From: an uncultured Erysipelotrichaceae bacterium
GTDB taxonomy: Bacteria; Bacillota_I; Bacilli_A; RFN20; CAG-826
Direction of reading: 5' to 3'
Length of the DNA stretch: 44,165 nt
Assembly: GCA_902802905.1 (NCBI GenBank)
Contig: CADCNT010000013.1
Location: 1 to 44,165 of the forward strand
Below are positions 26,522 to 34,894 of the stretch, one piece after another. Both the position numbers and the translations under genes were made by a program. Within the stretch, counting starts at the first letter, position 1. Every line of letters begins with the position of its first letter. The notes beneath the pieces are model-generated. The model searched no databases. It saw only the letters and a program-made list of their open reading frames with translations, and had not been told where the DNA came from.

Positions 26522-27820
26522 TTATTTCTCCTTCACTCTCTTCCAGAGTTCTTTACTATATTTTCTTGATTCTAAAAGTTCAGTTTTTGCCTTTTTAGAA
26601 ACTAGTTCGTAATTCTTTACTAAACGTGCACCGTCAACATAGACATCGCAAGGTTTAAAGTTAGGGAATAAGCCATAGAAGATATGCCCAAATGCATTAT
26701 CACCATTCATTTCGGTAAATGGAGTATAAGGAAGTAACATAAAATCAGAGACATATCCTTCTTTAATCTTGCCAATCTTAATGTTGAGTCGACGTCCAAC
26801 ATAGTCATAAGCGTTGTTGATACAATCAAGAATATGACCAATATTCATCGCGGTTGGTGATTGATTCTTTAAGTGAGTCAGATACATGGCGTTTAAATAC
26901 TCAGTAGCCATAGAACTTGATAAACCATCATTACCAATCATCACTGGAATCTTTTTATCCATGAATTTTTTAATATCCGTAATACCAACTGCGTTATTTA
27001 AGTTGCTAGTGGTGTTAACAACCATATAGGCTTTACGTTCTTTAACGATATCTAATTCTTTATCAGAAAGGAAAACACCATGGACGATAAGAGAGTCCTT
27101 ATTAATCAAATTATGTTTGTCTAACCTTTCAATAATTGAAGTATGATATTTGGCTACGCAATCAGCTTCATCCATATCACTTTCCGCAACGTGGATATGA
27201 ATTGGTAAGTCTTTTAGTTTTCTAGAAATTTTCTTTAATGTCATTTCACTAAGCGACATAGAGGCATGCATACCAAATAAACCTGTTACATGGTCAGTGT
27301 GATATCGTTTAGCAAAGCTAACATTCTCTTTAATACACTCATCAACTGGATAACGGTCACTAGTTTCAAAGCAAAGAATACTTCTAAGATGTAAGGTGTT
27401 ATCTAAAGCTTTCTTTAAAGAAGTTAATGAGCCAAGGATTTCAGTACCTGATGCATGATGATCAATAATTGTAGTCACACCGTTTAAAAGGAATTCACTG
27501 CCAGCAGCAATACCAGAATAATAAGTGATTGGATTATCAATCTTTGAATCGAGCTTCCACCACATCTGATCCAAAATCTCTTGGAAGTTAAGCGGATTAA
27601 ATGGAAGAGCTAGTCCACGAGCAAATATTGAATAGATGTGAGAATGTGCGCAAACAAAGTTAGGCATTAAAAGTTGACCCTTGCCGTCTATAACTTGATA
27701 GCCATCGTTTTTAAATTCGGACATCTTTCCCACTTTAAGAATAGTTTTGTCAAAAACAACAAAACCATTTTCAATGTAGTTTTGATAGTCAAAAATTCGA
27801 ACGTTAATTAATGCTTTCAT
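26522..27820 (-). CDS. ssnA: SsnA-like aminohydrolase (amidohydrolase family)
   Basis: A 432-residue metal-dependent amidohydrolase. It has the CAHSHIYS metal motif, HIHVAESD, IVHGVFL and the IGNDGLSSS aspartate, all in the order of the ATZ/TRZ-SsnA subfamily. SsnA is a constant member of bacterial purine/urate clusters and is expected to open or deaminate a purine-derived ring. The exact step is not certain from sequence. It is 2 bp after the hydantoinase and 1 bp before the PreA-like gene. Confidence 0.87.
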   Translation of the reverse strand: MKALINVRIFDYQNYIENGFVVFDKTILKVGKMSEFKNDGYQVIDGKGQLLMPNFVCAHSHIYSIFARGLALPFNPLNFQEILDQMWWKLDSKIDNPITYYSGIAAGSEFLLNGVTTIIDHHASGTEILGSLTSLKKALDNTLHLRSILCFETSDRYPVDECIKENVSFAKRYHTDHVTGLFGMHASMSLSEMTLKKISRKLKDLPIHIHVAESDMDEADCVAKYHTSIIERLDKHNLINKDSLIVHGVFLSDKELDIVKERKAYMVVNTTSNLNNAVGITDIKKFMDKKIPVMIGNDGLSSSMATEYLNAMYLTHLKNQSPTAMNIGHILDCINNAYDYVGRRLNIKIGKIKEGYVSDFMLLPYTPFTEMNGDNAFGHIFYGLFPNFKPCDVYVDGARLVKNYELVSKKAKTELLESRKYSKELWKRVKEK

Positions 27821-27822
27821 AA

Positions 27823-29124
27823 CTATTTCTCACAGTTTACTAACTTACCAGTTGTCTTATAGAATTTTCCATCTTTTAAGGCGAATTTCCCTCTGACTAA
27901 AGTGGACACAATTGTGTTACTTAAATGAATTCCTTCATAGATAGAGTAGTCGGCTTTACCATGTGGTTTCTTAATCACTTGAGGATCACTAGACATAACC
28001 ACCAAATCGGCGTAATTTCCAACTTTTATACCATTTTTGTTGGCAAATCTTTGAATTTTTGCCACATTTTTACACATTTTATCGATAACTTTTTCACCAA
28101 AAATTTCATACATTGTAAGGAAACTTGTTTCGATTCCACCAACACCTAAAGGCATGCCTTTTAGTAAGGTATGGGATTCTTTATCTTCTTTATTAAATGA
28201 GCAATGATCAGTGCCAATGCATGAGATATAATCGAAATATTCCCAAAGCAATTTTCTTGATTCTTCATCTCTTAGAGGTGGGGCAAAGGTATATAGGTAA
28301 CCATTGTCTTTTTTGAGCACTTCATTACTATAAACAAAGTATTGAGGGCATGATTCAATGATGATGTATTTGCCAATATATTTTTCGTATCTTTCTACAA
28401 TAGCCTTCAAAGTGCGTCCACTAGAACAATGAACCATATATAGATGCCCTCTAGTGCTAACTGCATACTTACAAAGTTTTAGCGCTTCTTCAGTTTCTGC
28501 TTGTTCACATCTTGCTTCAGGAAGGTCTTTATACGTTAAGTTCTCATCGTGTTTAATTAATTCATCCTTTTCAATATGTGCTTCCACAATGAAGTGATAT
28601 CTACGGGATAGCTTAAGTAATTTAATGATGTCTTTATCATATGTTCTTCGATGGGTTTCTGAATATGTGGTGAATAATTTAATGGAATTAATTCCTAACT
28701 CTTTCATTTTTAAAACATATTCTTCTAAATCGCCATTAGGTTCTTTAATGCAAGCATGGAAATGGTAATCCACTCCACACTTCTTTGCTAAGGCAAGTCT
28801 AGCTTTATATGTCTCCACTAGTTCTTTAGCGTTTCTACTTGGATCAAGGAAATCGATGATTGTAGTCACTCCACCATAAGCAGCGGTCTTGCCACCATAA
28901 TAGAAATCATCCCTAGAGGTAATCGTGCCACAATAAAGTTCAAAATGAACATGAGGATCGATAAATCCAGGAAGAATTCTGGAGTGTTTTAAATCAATCG
29001 TTCTTTTCGCAGGAACTTTTTCTTTACCAATATAAGATATCTTTTCTTCGGTGATGCCGATAGAAACATCACGATATCTTCCATTGATATAAGCAAAACC
29101 ATTTACTAAAAGTAAATCGACCAT
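27823..29124 (-). CDS. hyuA: dihydropyrimidinase/hydantoinase-like cyclic amidohydrolase
   Basis: A 433-residue cyclic amidohydrolase. Metal-site motifs in order are GFIDPHVHFEL, the Lys in INSIKLFTTYSE that would be carbamylated, VEAHIEKDE, YMVHCSSG and the IGTDHCSFN aspartate. Hydantoinases open five- or six-membered ureide rings, which suits cleavage of a reduced purine or hydantoin-like intermediate. It stands 2 bp from both neighbours, in the heart of the operon. Allantoinase is a possible alternative, but the anaerobic cluster context favours hydantoinase. Confidence 0.87.
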   Translation of the reverse strand: MVDLLLVNGFAYINGRYRDVSIGITEEKISYIGKEKVPAKRTIDLKHSRILPGFIDPHVHFELYCGTITSRDDFYYGGKTAAYGGVTTIIDFLDPSRNAKELVETYKARLALAKKCGVDYHFHACIKEPNGDLEEYVLKMKELGINSIKLFTTYSETHRRTYDKDIIKLLKLSRRYHFIVEAHIEKDELIKHDENLTYKDLPEARCEQAETEEALKLCKYAVSTRGHLYMVHCSSGRTLKAIVERYEKYIGKYIIIESCPQYFVYSNEVLKKDNGYLYTFAPPLRDEESRKLLWEYFDYISCIGTDHCSFNKEDKESHTLLKGMPLGVGGIETSFLTMYEIFGEKVIDKMCKNVAKIQRFANKNGIKVGNYADLVVMSSDPQVIKKPHGKADYSIYEGIHLSNTIVSTLVRGKFALKDGKFYKTTGKLVNCEK

Positions 29125-29126
29125 AT

Positions 29127-31454
29127 TTATTTCTTTAATTCCTTAAGTCCTTTTAAGATCTTTTCTGGGGTGATTGGTAATGTGTGTACACGTACACCTG
29201 TCGCATTATAAATCGCGTTACAAATAACAGCTGGAGGTGTATCAATACCAATTTCGCCAACTGATTTTGCACCAAATGGACCAGTAGGTTCATAAGAATC
29301 AGCAAACTCAGATGTAAGTTTATGAATCTCTTTATGAGTTGGGATGTGATAGCTAAGGAAATTATTACTTAGTAAATTGCCTTTCTTATCATATTTCACA
29401 TCTTCAAAACACGCCATACCTAAGCCTTGAACGACACCACCTTCAACTTGTCCTCTAGCAAGCATTGGGTTAATTGTGGTTCCAGAGTCGGTTACTGTTA
29501 CATAATTGAGTATTTCATATTCACCTGTTTCTAAGTCAACTTCCACTTCAGCATATGCTGCCATGAATGGAGGTGGAGAAACATGGCCGAAATATGATTC
29601 AGTAACACTGACTTGATGTAAGTCTTTGTTATATAACCATTGAACGCTTAAATCATATAAGCTGACATGTTTATCTTTCGCTGTAAATAATTTGCCGTCG
29701 AATTCAACATCGTCTTCTTTAACACCTAAGAAGGCCGCTGCTTCTTTAATTAGTCTTGCTCTCATCTTTTGAGCAGCTTTCCATGCAGCGTTGCCACTGA
29801 TGTAAGTTGTTGAAGAAGCATACGCTCCGCAGTCAAACGGAGTTAAATCTGTATCTGAAGAATAAACGAGAATATCTTCGAGTGGGACTTCTAATTCTTC
29901 AGCAACAATCTTAGCGATTAATGTGTCACTGCCTTGACCAATATCGGTAGCGCCAACTAAAACATTGAAGCTACCACCATCGTTGAGTTTAATAGTGCAG
30001 CTACCCATATCCATAAATGGAATACCGCTACCTTGCATAGCAATAGCCATGCCATATCCTCTAACTTTATTTTCACCAACAACTTTTCTTGGCCAATTCT
30101 CTTTCCAGTTAATTAATTCAGCACCACGCTTAATACAATATGGAAGTTTACATGATTCCATAATCATCGCAGTACCTTTGGTACCTTCACCCATAATTTC
30201 AAAGATTGGGGAAGTCTCTTTCTCTCTCATCGAATTCTTTTCACGGATTTCTTTTGGATTCATGCCAAGCTTCTCCGCTAAGATATCGATTGTGGCTTCT
30301 AAAGCATAGTTACCTTGAATCGCACCATATCCACGATAGGCACCTGCTGGTACGTGGTTTGTATAAACAACTTGTCCGCCAAACTTAACTGCGTCAACTT
30401 TATTATATAAAGGTAACACTTTACTACCAACAATCATAAAGACAGTTAATGAGTGTTCACCATATGCACCAGTGTCAGATAATGAACGACAATCAATCGC
30501 GTTAATTCTGCCATCTTTCATCGCACCAATACGCATACGGATACGCATTGGGTGACGTGTATAACTAGCCCCAAAGACTTCTTCTCTTGTATAGACCATC
30601 TTGGATGGTTTGCCCGTTCTTAATGTAGTTAAAGCACAGAAGAATTCTCCATGGAACGCTTGTTTACCACCAAAGCCACCACCAACGCGTGGTTTGATAA
30701 ATCTAATCTTCGAAACTGGTAACCCTAATGTGGTTGCCATAATTCTTCTCATATGGAATGGGGTTTGTGTGGAAGAATAAATCACTAAACGATTATGTTC
30801 ATCTAGTCTAGCGTTACTAGAGTGCGTTTCAAGCATTGCGTGTGCTTGTGCTTGCGAATAAAATGTTTCATCAACAATAACGTCGGATTTCTTTAATTCT
30901 TCTTCGACATTGCCAACTTCCATCTCATAAGATGCAGCAACATTCTTTTTTGGATCAAAGCCAATTGGGAACATTTCGCAAATGCCATCTTCTGGATGGA
31001 TAACGGATTTATTTTCAAACGCTGTTTCAAAATCTAAAACAGGTTCTAAAACTTCATATTCAACTTTAATTAATTTGAGTGCTTCTTCAGCAGTTCTTTC
31101 ATCTATTGCCGCCACCATAGCGACTTCGTCACCAACATAGCGAACATACTCATCAAGAATGAATTTGTCATGTGGTGATGGCTCTGGATATCCTTGTCCT
31201 GCTCTTGAGAAAGAGACATGTGGAACATCCTTATAAGTTAAAACCAGGGCCACTCCGTTGAGTTTTTGCGCTTCAGAGACATCGATTGACTTGATGTGTG
31301 CAAAAGCGTGAGGTGATCTTAAAATCTTAATTACTAAACTATTTTGTTCTGCTAAATCGTCAGTGTAGAAACTTCTACCTTGCATGAGACCAACGCCATC
31401 AATGGAGTGAGTCTTATGATTAACGACTCTGAATTTCTTTTTATCGTATGTCAT
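29127..31454 (-). CDS. molybdenum hydroxylase molybdopterin subunit, set 2 (xanthine dehydrogenase XdhA/XdhD-like)
   Basis: A 775-residue subunit of canonical length. It contains RVGGGFGGKQAFHGEF, VPAGAYRGYGAIQGN, the DIGQGSDTLI cofactor loop, CGAYASSTTYISGNA and the active-site Glu in SVGEIGIDTPP. AYRGYG rather than AFRGFG is usual in the selenium-dependent and nicotinate-type branches of the family, so a selenide-containing cofactor is possible but cannot be seen from sequence. AGGAG lies 9 bases before the ATG. Its Fe-S and FAD partners directly precede it. Confidence 0.9.
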   Translation of the reverse strand: MTYDKKKFRVVNHKTHSIDGVGLMQGRSFYTDDLAEQNSLVIKILRSPHAFAHIKSIDVSEAQKLNGVALVLTYKDVPHVSFSRAGQGYPEPSPHDKFILDEYVRYVGDEVAMVAAIDERTAEEALKLIKVEYEVLEPVLDFETAFENKSVIHPEDGICEMFPIGFDPKKNVAASYEMEVGNVEEELKKSDVIVDETFYSQAQAHAMLETHSSNARLDEHNRLVIYSSTQTPFHMRRIMATTLGLPVSKIRFIKPRVGGGFGGKQAFHGEFFCALTTLRTGKPSKMVYTREEVFGASYTRHPMRIRMRIGAMKDGRINAIDCRSLSDTGAYGEHSLTVFMIVGSKVLPLYNKVDAVKFGGQVVYTNHVPAGAYRGYGAIQGNYALEATIDILAEKLGMNPKEIREKNSMREKETSPIFEIMGEGTKGTAMIMESCKLPYCIKRGAELINWKENWPRKVVGENKVRGYGMAIAMQGSGIPFMDMGSCTIKLNDGGSFNVLVGATDIGQGSDTLIAKIVAEELEVPLEDILVYSSDTDLTPFDCGAYASSTTYISGNAAWKAAQKMRARLIKEAAAFLGVKEDDVEFDGKLFTAKDKHVSLYDLSVQWLYNKDLHQVSVTESYFGHVSPPPFMAAYAEVEVDLETGEYEILNYVTVTDSGTTINPMLARGQVEGGVVQGLGMACFEDVKYDKKGNLLSNNFLSYHIPTHKEIHKLTSEFADSYEPTGPFGAKSVGEIGIDTPPAVICNAIYNATGVRVHTLPITPEKILKGLKELKK

Positions 31455-31457
31455 CTT

Positions 31458-31907
31458 TTACTCCTCCTTTAAATATGCTTTGATAGCGTTAAGTTGGCTT
31501 TGCATGCCACTACATCTACATAAGTTGCCAACGATGTAATCTTTAATTTCATCATCGGTTGGATTTTTGAGTTCTCTTTTTAAAGCATAGATTGTTAAGG
31601 CATAACCTGCGTTACAGAACCCACATTGATCTGCACCTTCTTCACCAAAGAAATAAGCAATTCTAGCAGCTTCTTCTTGAATACCTTCTACTGTAGTAAT
31701 GTGTTTGCCTTCAATAGAAGCAGATAATATACCACAGGACATGGCTGGTCTATTTTCTAAAAGAACAGTACAAGATCCACATGAAGTCTCATTACATCCA
31801 ACTTTAACGGATTTAACACCATGACTTCTAAGAGTTTCGGCTAAATATTCATCTGGCCTGACATCATAAGAAACACGAACGTTATTTAGATAAAATGTAA
31901 CTAACAT
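31458..31907 (-). CDS. molybdenum hydroxylase [2Fe-2S] subunit, set 2
   Basis: A 149-residue subunit with GCNETSCGSCTVLL plus MSC for the ferredoxin-type cluster and QCGFCNAGY with NLCRCSGM for the second cluster. It is clearly diverged from the set 1 partner (NETS instead of GEGE, NAGY instead of TPGM), so this is an independent trimer rather than a recent duplication. It overlaps the FAD subunit stop by 1 bp. Confidence 0.93.
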   Translation of the reverse strand: MLVTFYLNNVRVSYDVRPDEYLAETLRSHGVKSVKVGCNETSCGSCTVLLENRPAMSCGILSASIEGKHITTVEGIQEEAARIAYFFGEEGADQCGFCNAGYALTIYALKRELKNPTDDEIKDYIVGNLCRCSGMQSQLNAIKAYLKEE

Positions 31908-32701
31908 TATTTATTGACCTCCTCTAAGCCTCTTCTCACATAAACTTTAGCGAGATCGATACGATATTCTTTAGAAGCATCTTTATTATCTAAGAACGAT
32001 AATTCCTCAACAGCCATTTCTGCCGCTTTAGCAAAATCTTCCTTAGATGGATTTTTCAAAGAATTAATATATTCCATTGCTTTAAGTGCTAAAGAGGCAA
32101 CTGCAGGACGTGCTCCAACAGCGATACGATATTGGCCGTTAACTCTACTAACCGCAATATTGACAATTGGGAAATCAAGGGCGGTTGTTTTAACTTTTTT
32201 ATAGAAACCTTTACCTTGTCCTTTTTTAATATGGATAGCTACTAAAATAGCGTTCAATTTTCCTTTGTAGGAAAGATAATCTTCAAGAAACATAGTTTGT
32301 TTTGGATAGAATTCCAATTCAACATCATAGGGGAGTAAACCTGTAATCACATCGGAGAATGGATATCTACCCATAATAGAGCCACCAATAGTGGCGAGGT
32401 TTCTAAAATTAACACCCATTACTTCACGAGTGGAAAAGGCAATCGCATCATTAAATAAAGCTTTTACAACTGGAGAATTCTCAAAATCTCTTTGGCTGAC
32501 CATTGATCCTACTACTACTTCGTTTTTAGAATCCTTGATTTCGTTTAAACCTAAAGAAGAGATGTCGATTAAAGTTTCATGACTTTGGCCAATTTTCTTC
32601 AGCCATAAGCCACCACCTAAAATCGTATTTCTTGGATTTTCTTGAAGTTTAGAATATGCATCTTCAAGACTCGATGCACGGTAGTACTTGTTAACTATCA
32701 T
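31907..32701 (-). CDS. molybdenum hydroxylase FAD-binding subunit, set 2
   Basis: A 264-residue FAD subunit. The first flavin loop is ILGGGLWLKKIG (about residues 27-38), a variation on the usual AGGTDL. The second is VNFRNLATIGGSIMGRYPFSD (about 96-116), where the family's ASPAGD is replaced by GRYPFSD. Flavin binding may therefore differ from set 1. The C-terminal CO-dehydrogenase flavoprotein domain (IAVGARPAVASLAL) is recognisable. It sits 1 bp after mocA. Confidence 0.84.
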   Translation of the reverse strand: MIVNKYYRASSLEDAYSKLQENPRNTILGGGLWLKKIGQSHETLIDISSLGLNEIKDSKNEVVVGSMVSQRDFENSPVVKALFNDAIAFSTREVMGVNFRNLATIGGSIMGRYPFSDVITGLLPYDVELEFYPKQTMFLEDYLSYKGKLNAILVAIHIKKGQGKGFYKKVKTTALDFPIVNIAVSRVNGQYRIAVGARPAVASLALKAMEYINSLKNPSKEDFAKAAEMAVEELSFLDNKDASKEYRIDLAKVYVRRGLEEVNK

Positions 32702-32702
32702 A

Positions 32703-33266
32703 CTATCTTCCTTTCAAACTAATATCGATATTAGCGAAATCGTTAATATCGTTCAGATTCATGATTATGTTTTTATCTTCAACATTAATTATTTCACACT
32801 TTTTACTGTCGCGAAACATTTTTAGATTATTATCTAAGCCATAATTGAGTAATTCGTTTTTATATTTCTTTGATATATAAAGTGGATGACCTTCTTGACC
32901 GTGATAAATAGGATATCGGATATCTTCTTTAGAAGATAATATTGCTTCAAAAGTACTCTTTTGGATAAACGGACAATCTCCTGGAAGGACAAAAAAATCT
33001 TCTTTAGTTTCTTTCACTCCAGTAAGAACACTAGAAAACATTCCTAGTTCATAATCCTTGTTATAAACAAAGGTAACATCAAGATTGCCTAAAGCTTCTT
33101 TTATCTCTTTATCATATCGGCCAGTAACCACTATTACACGTGATACAAAAGGGGCAACGCTTTGAATTGTGTGCCACAGTAAAGGATGACCTTTGTAATC
33201 CAAAAGCATCTTGTTTGTTCCCATTCTAGTGGACTTGCCACCTGCAAGGATTATCGCTTCAGCCAT
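32703..33266 (-). CDS. mocA: molybdenum cofactor cytidylyltransferase (MocA family)
   Basis: A 187-residue nucleotidyltransferase. The N-terminal LAGGKSTRMGTNKMLL (about residues 7-22) is the NTP-binding signature, VLPGDCPFI is the metal-binding Asp motif, and GHPLYISKKY matches MocA/MobA-like proteins. MocA adds CMP to molybdopterin to make MCD, the cofactor form used by xanthine-dehydrogenase-type hydroxylases, which fits the two trimers downstream. It is first in the purine operon. No ribosome site precedes the ATG; TATAAT ends 6 bases before it. Confidence 0.85.
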   Translation of the reverse strand: MAEAIILAGGKSTRMGTNKMLLDYKGHPLLWHTIQSVAPFVSRVIVVTGRYDKEIKEALGNLDVTFVYNKDYELGMFSSVLTGVKETKEDFFVLPGDCPFIQKSTFEAILSSKEDIRYPIYHGQEGHPLYISKKYKNELLNYGLDNNLKMFRDSKKCEIINVEDKNIIMNLNDINDFANIDISLKGR

Positions 33267-33272
33267 ATGATA

Positions 33273-33278
33273 ATTATA
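33273..33278 (-). promoter_or_regulatory. perfect -10 box six bases from the mocA start codon
   Basis: TATAAT on the minus strand is followed by TATCAT and then the ATG, which would place the transcription start on the A of the start codon. No convincing -35 box (TACCCA at 17-bp spacing) and no Shine-Dalgarno sequence are present. Read-through from lgt/CPBP is also possible. Confidence 0.4.
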
Positions 33279-33317
33279 CTTATATAATTACATAATGGGT
33301 ATAAAAATAAATGAAAA

Positions 33318-34076
33318 CTATTCGCGGAAATATCTATTGTTACGTTTTAAAACAAATAGATAAATCAAAACAATATAAATGGCTAAAATAGCAGCAATCA
33401 CTACTGCAGTTAAATAGAAGGTAAAATCAGTAACAAATAAGTTACACCCAAGATATTGGTAGATAACTGTATTCAATAAATTGAATGTGAAATGTAAAAC
33501 AATAGCGGCTGGTAAAGAATAAGTATATTCGTACACGAATCCTAAAAGGATTCCTAAACCAAAGTTATACGCTACTTGGATAGCAACATTGATTAATCCA
33601 TCAACTGTGGAAACATTAACGATGTTTAAAAGATGGAATAACGCAAAAATAGCGGCGGAGAACATTATTCTTTTAAGTGAACTGGCGTTAACTAGTGCGT
33701 TTTGGATGAATAATCTGAACAAAAACTCTTCCACGATTGCCCCTAAAAAATGGAAGATAATCATAAGGGACAAAATGTCATTTGAGTATGTGACAATTCC
33801 AGTAAATGCTCCATCAATTCCAGCTGCGATTAAATTAGAGCAACACGCTAAGAAAAATGGAATGAAAAGAATAATTCTTTTAAGGTTATAAAATTTAAAG
33901 ATATTTATTCTATTTCTAACACAGATATAAATGTAGTAAACCAAGATGAGTAATCTAAGTCCGATTCTAATGATTAACTGCCAAAAAAGACTAATGTGAA
34001 ATAACTCCACTGGGAATGCAGAAACAAAAATAAATAATAAGATGAAAATCAATAGATCAGTTACTCGAAATTTCAT
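33318..34076 (-). CDS. CPBP-family intramembrane metalloprotease
   Basis: A 252-residue protein with about seven membrane helices. The CPBP/ABI signature is complete: VEEFLFRLF (EExxR), FALFHLLN (FxxxH) and LHFTFNLLN (HxxxN/B). Family members process prenylated or other membrane peptides and often give bacteriocin self-immunity; no bacteriocin gene is visible here. It overlaps the lgt end by 20 bp, and 51 bp separate it from mocA without a terminator. Confidence 0.88.
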   Translation of the reverse strand: MKFRVTDLLIFILLFIFVSAFPVELFHISLFWQLIIRIGLRLLILVYYIYICVRNRINIFKFYNLKRIILFIPFFLACCSNLIAAGIDGAFTGIVTYSNDILSLMIIFHFLGAIVEEFLFRLFIQNALVNASSLKRIMFSAAIFALFHLLNIVNVSTVDGLINVAIQVAYNFGLGILLGFVYEYTYSLPAAIVLHFTFNLLNTVIYQYLGCNLFVTDFTFYLTAVVIAAILAIYIVLIYLFVLKRNNRYFRE

Positions 34077-34827
34077 TATTCTTTTCCTTAAACATTATAT
34101 TTTTTAAGAAGAAATAAAGAGGTATAGTTCCTACTAACAAGATTATACACCAATATTGTGATGGAGATAATCCGATGAGTTGACCTCTTTCATCCCCTCT
34201 AAAGAACTCAATTATAAATCTAAATGTCCCATATGAAAGCATATAGACAATGAAGGTGTATCTAGTAATTTTCTTAAACGCTAAGAAAGCTAAAACACCT
34301 GCCAAAATGAATAAAAATGTCATTTCATAAAGCTGAGTTGGTAGATAACTATGATTATGAATCGGGAAAAATACATCTAAAGATGTATGTGTTTCTATTC
34401 CATAACAGCACCCACTAAGGAAACAGCCAATTCTTCCAAAAGCGTGTCCTAAAGATATGCAAGCTGGAGCAATCACTAAAATTTTTATAAAGATTGGCTC
34501 ATTACTTTTTAAATAGAAGAAACGATACATCAAAATAAATGTAATCACTCCACCAAATAAGCCACCATAGAAGGTCATGCCCCAAGTCCAATGAGCATAT
34601 TCTCCGTTAATTGCATGCTTGATAGCCTCATAAATATTTTCGAATAATATCGCAAACACTATTCCGAATAGAACAGTAACAATAACCACTATCATTAAGT
34701 CGAGATACGAAATCCTTTTCCCTGATTTTTTTAAGTAGATAAAAAATAAAATTCCAGCAGCAAGTACTCCAAGTAGAATCATTGCCACCATTGAAAAGCC
34801 TTCGATACCGAACAAATTTGGATACAT
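34057..34827 (-). CDS. lgt: prolipoprotein diacylglyceryl transferase (Lgt)
   Basis: A 256-residue polytopic membrane enzyme that moves a diacylglyceryl group to the lipobox Cys of prolipoproteins. The Lgt signature region reads GHAFGRIGCFLSGCCYG (about residues 128-144), the Cys-rich variant, with the essential His/Arg/Gly pattern retained. Later YLPTQLYEM and FRFIIEFFRGDERG match the family. No ribosome site is seen before the ATG. It starts close to the divergent carbamate kinase promoter. Its substrate class is represented in the window by the lipoprotein at 35884. Confidence 0.9.
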   Translation of the reverse strand: MYPNLFGIEGFSMVAMILLGVLAAGILFFIYLKKSGKRISYLDLMIVVIVTVLFGIVFAILFENIYEAIKHAINGEYAHWTWGMTFYGGLFGGVITFILMYRFFYLKSNEPIFIKILVIAPACISLGHAFGRIGCFLSGCCYGIETHTSLDVFFPIHNHSYLPTQLYEMTFLFILAGVLAFLAFKKITRYTFIVYMLSYGTFRFIIEFFRGDERGQLIGLSPSQYWCIILLVGTIPLYFFLKNIMFKEKNNEISSN

Positions 34828-34846
34828 GGCAATATATTACTATTTT

Positions 34847-34875
34847 TTGCGATTTAATTCATTAAGGTATATTAT
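34847..34875 (+). promoter_or_regulatory. sigma-70-type promoter of carbamate kinase
   Basis: TTGCGA (34847-34852), 17-base spacer, TATTAT (34870-34875). The ribosome site GAGG is at 34883 and the start at 34895. Confidence 0.6.
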
Positions 34876-34894
34876 TCTTACTGAGGTAAAAACA

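Noticed and set aside
22883-31907. Selenocysteine codons in the hydroxylase or YgeY genes
   Set aside because: All reading frames are full length without an internal UGA; selenium, if used, would be in the cofactor.
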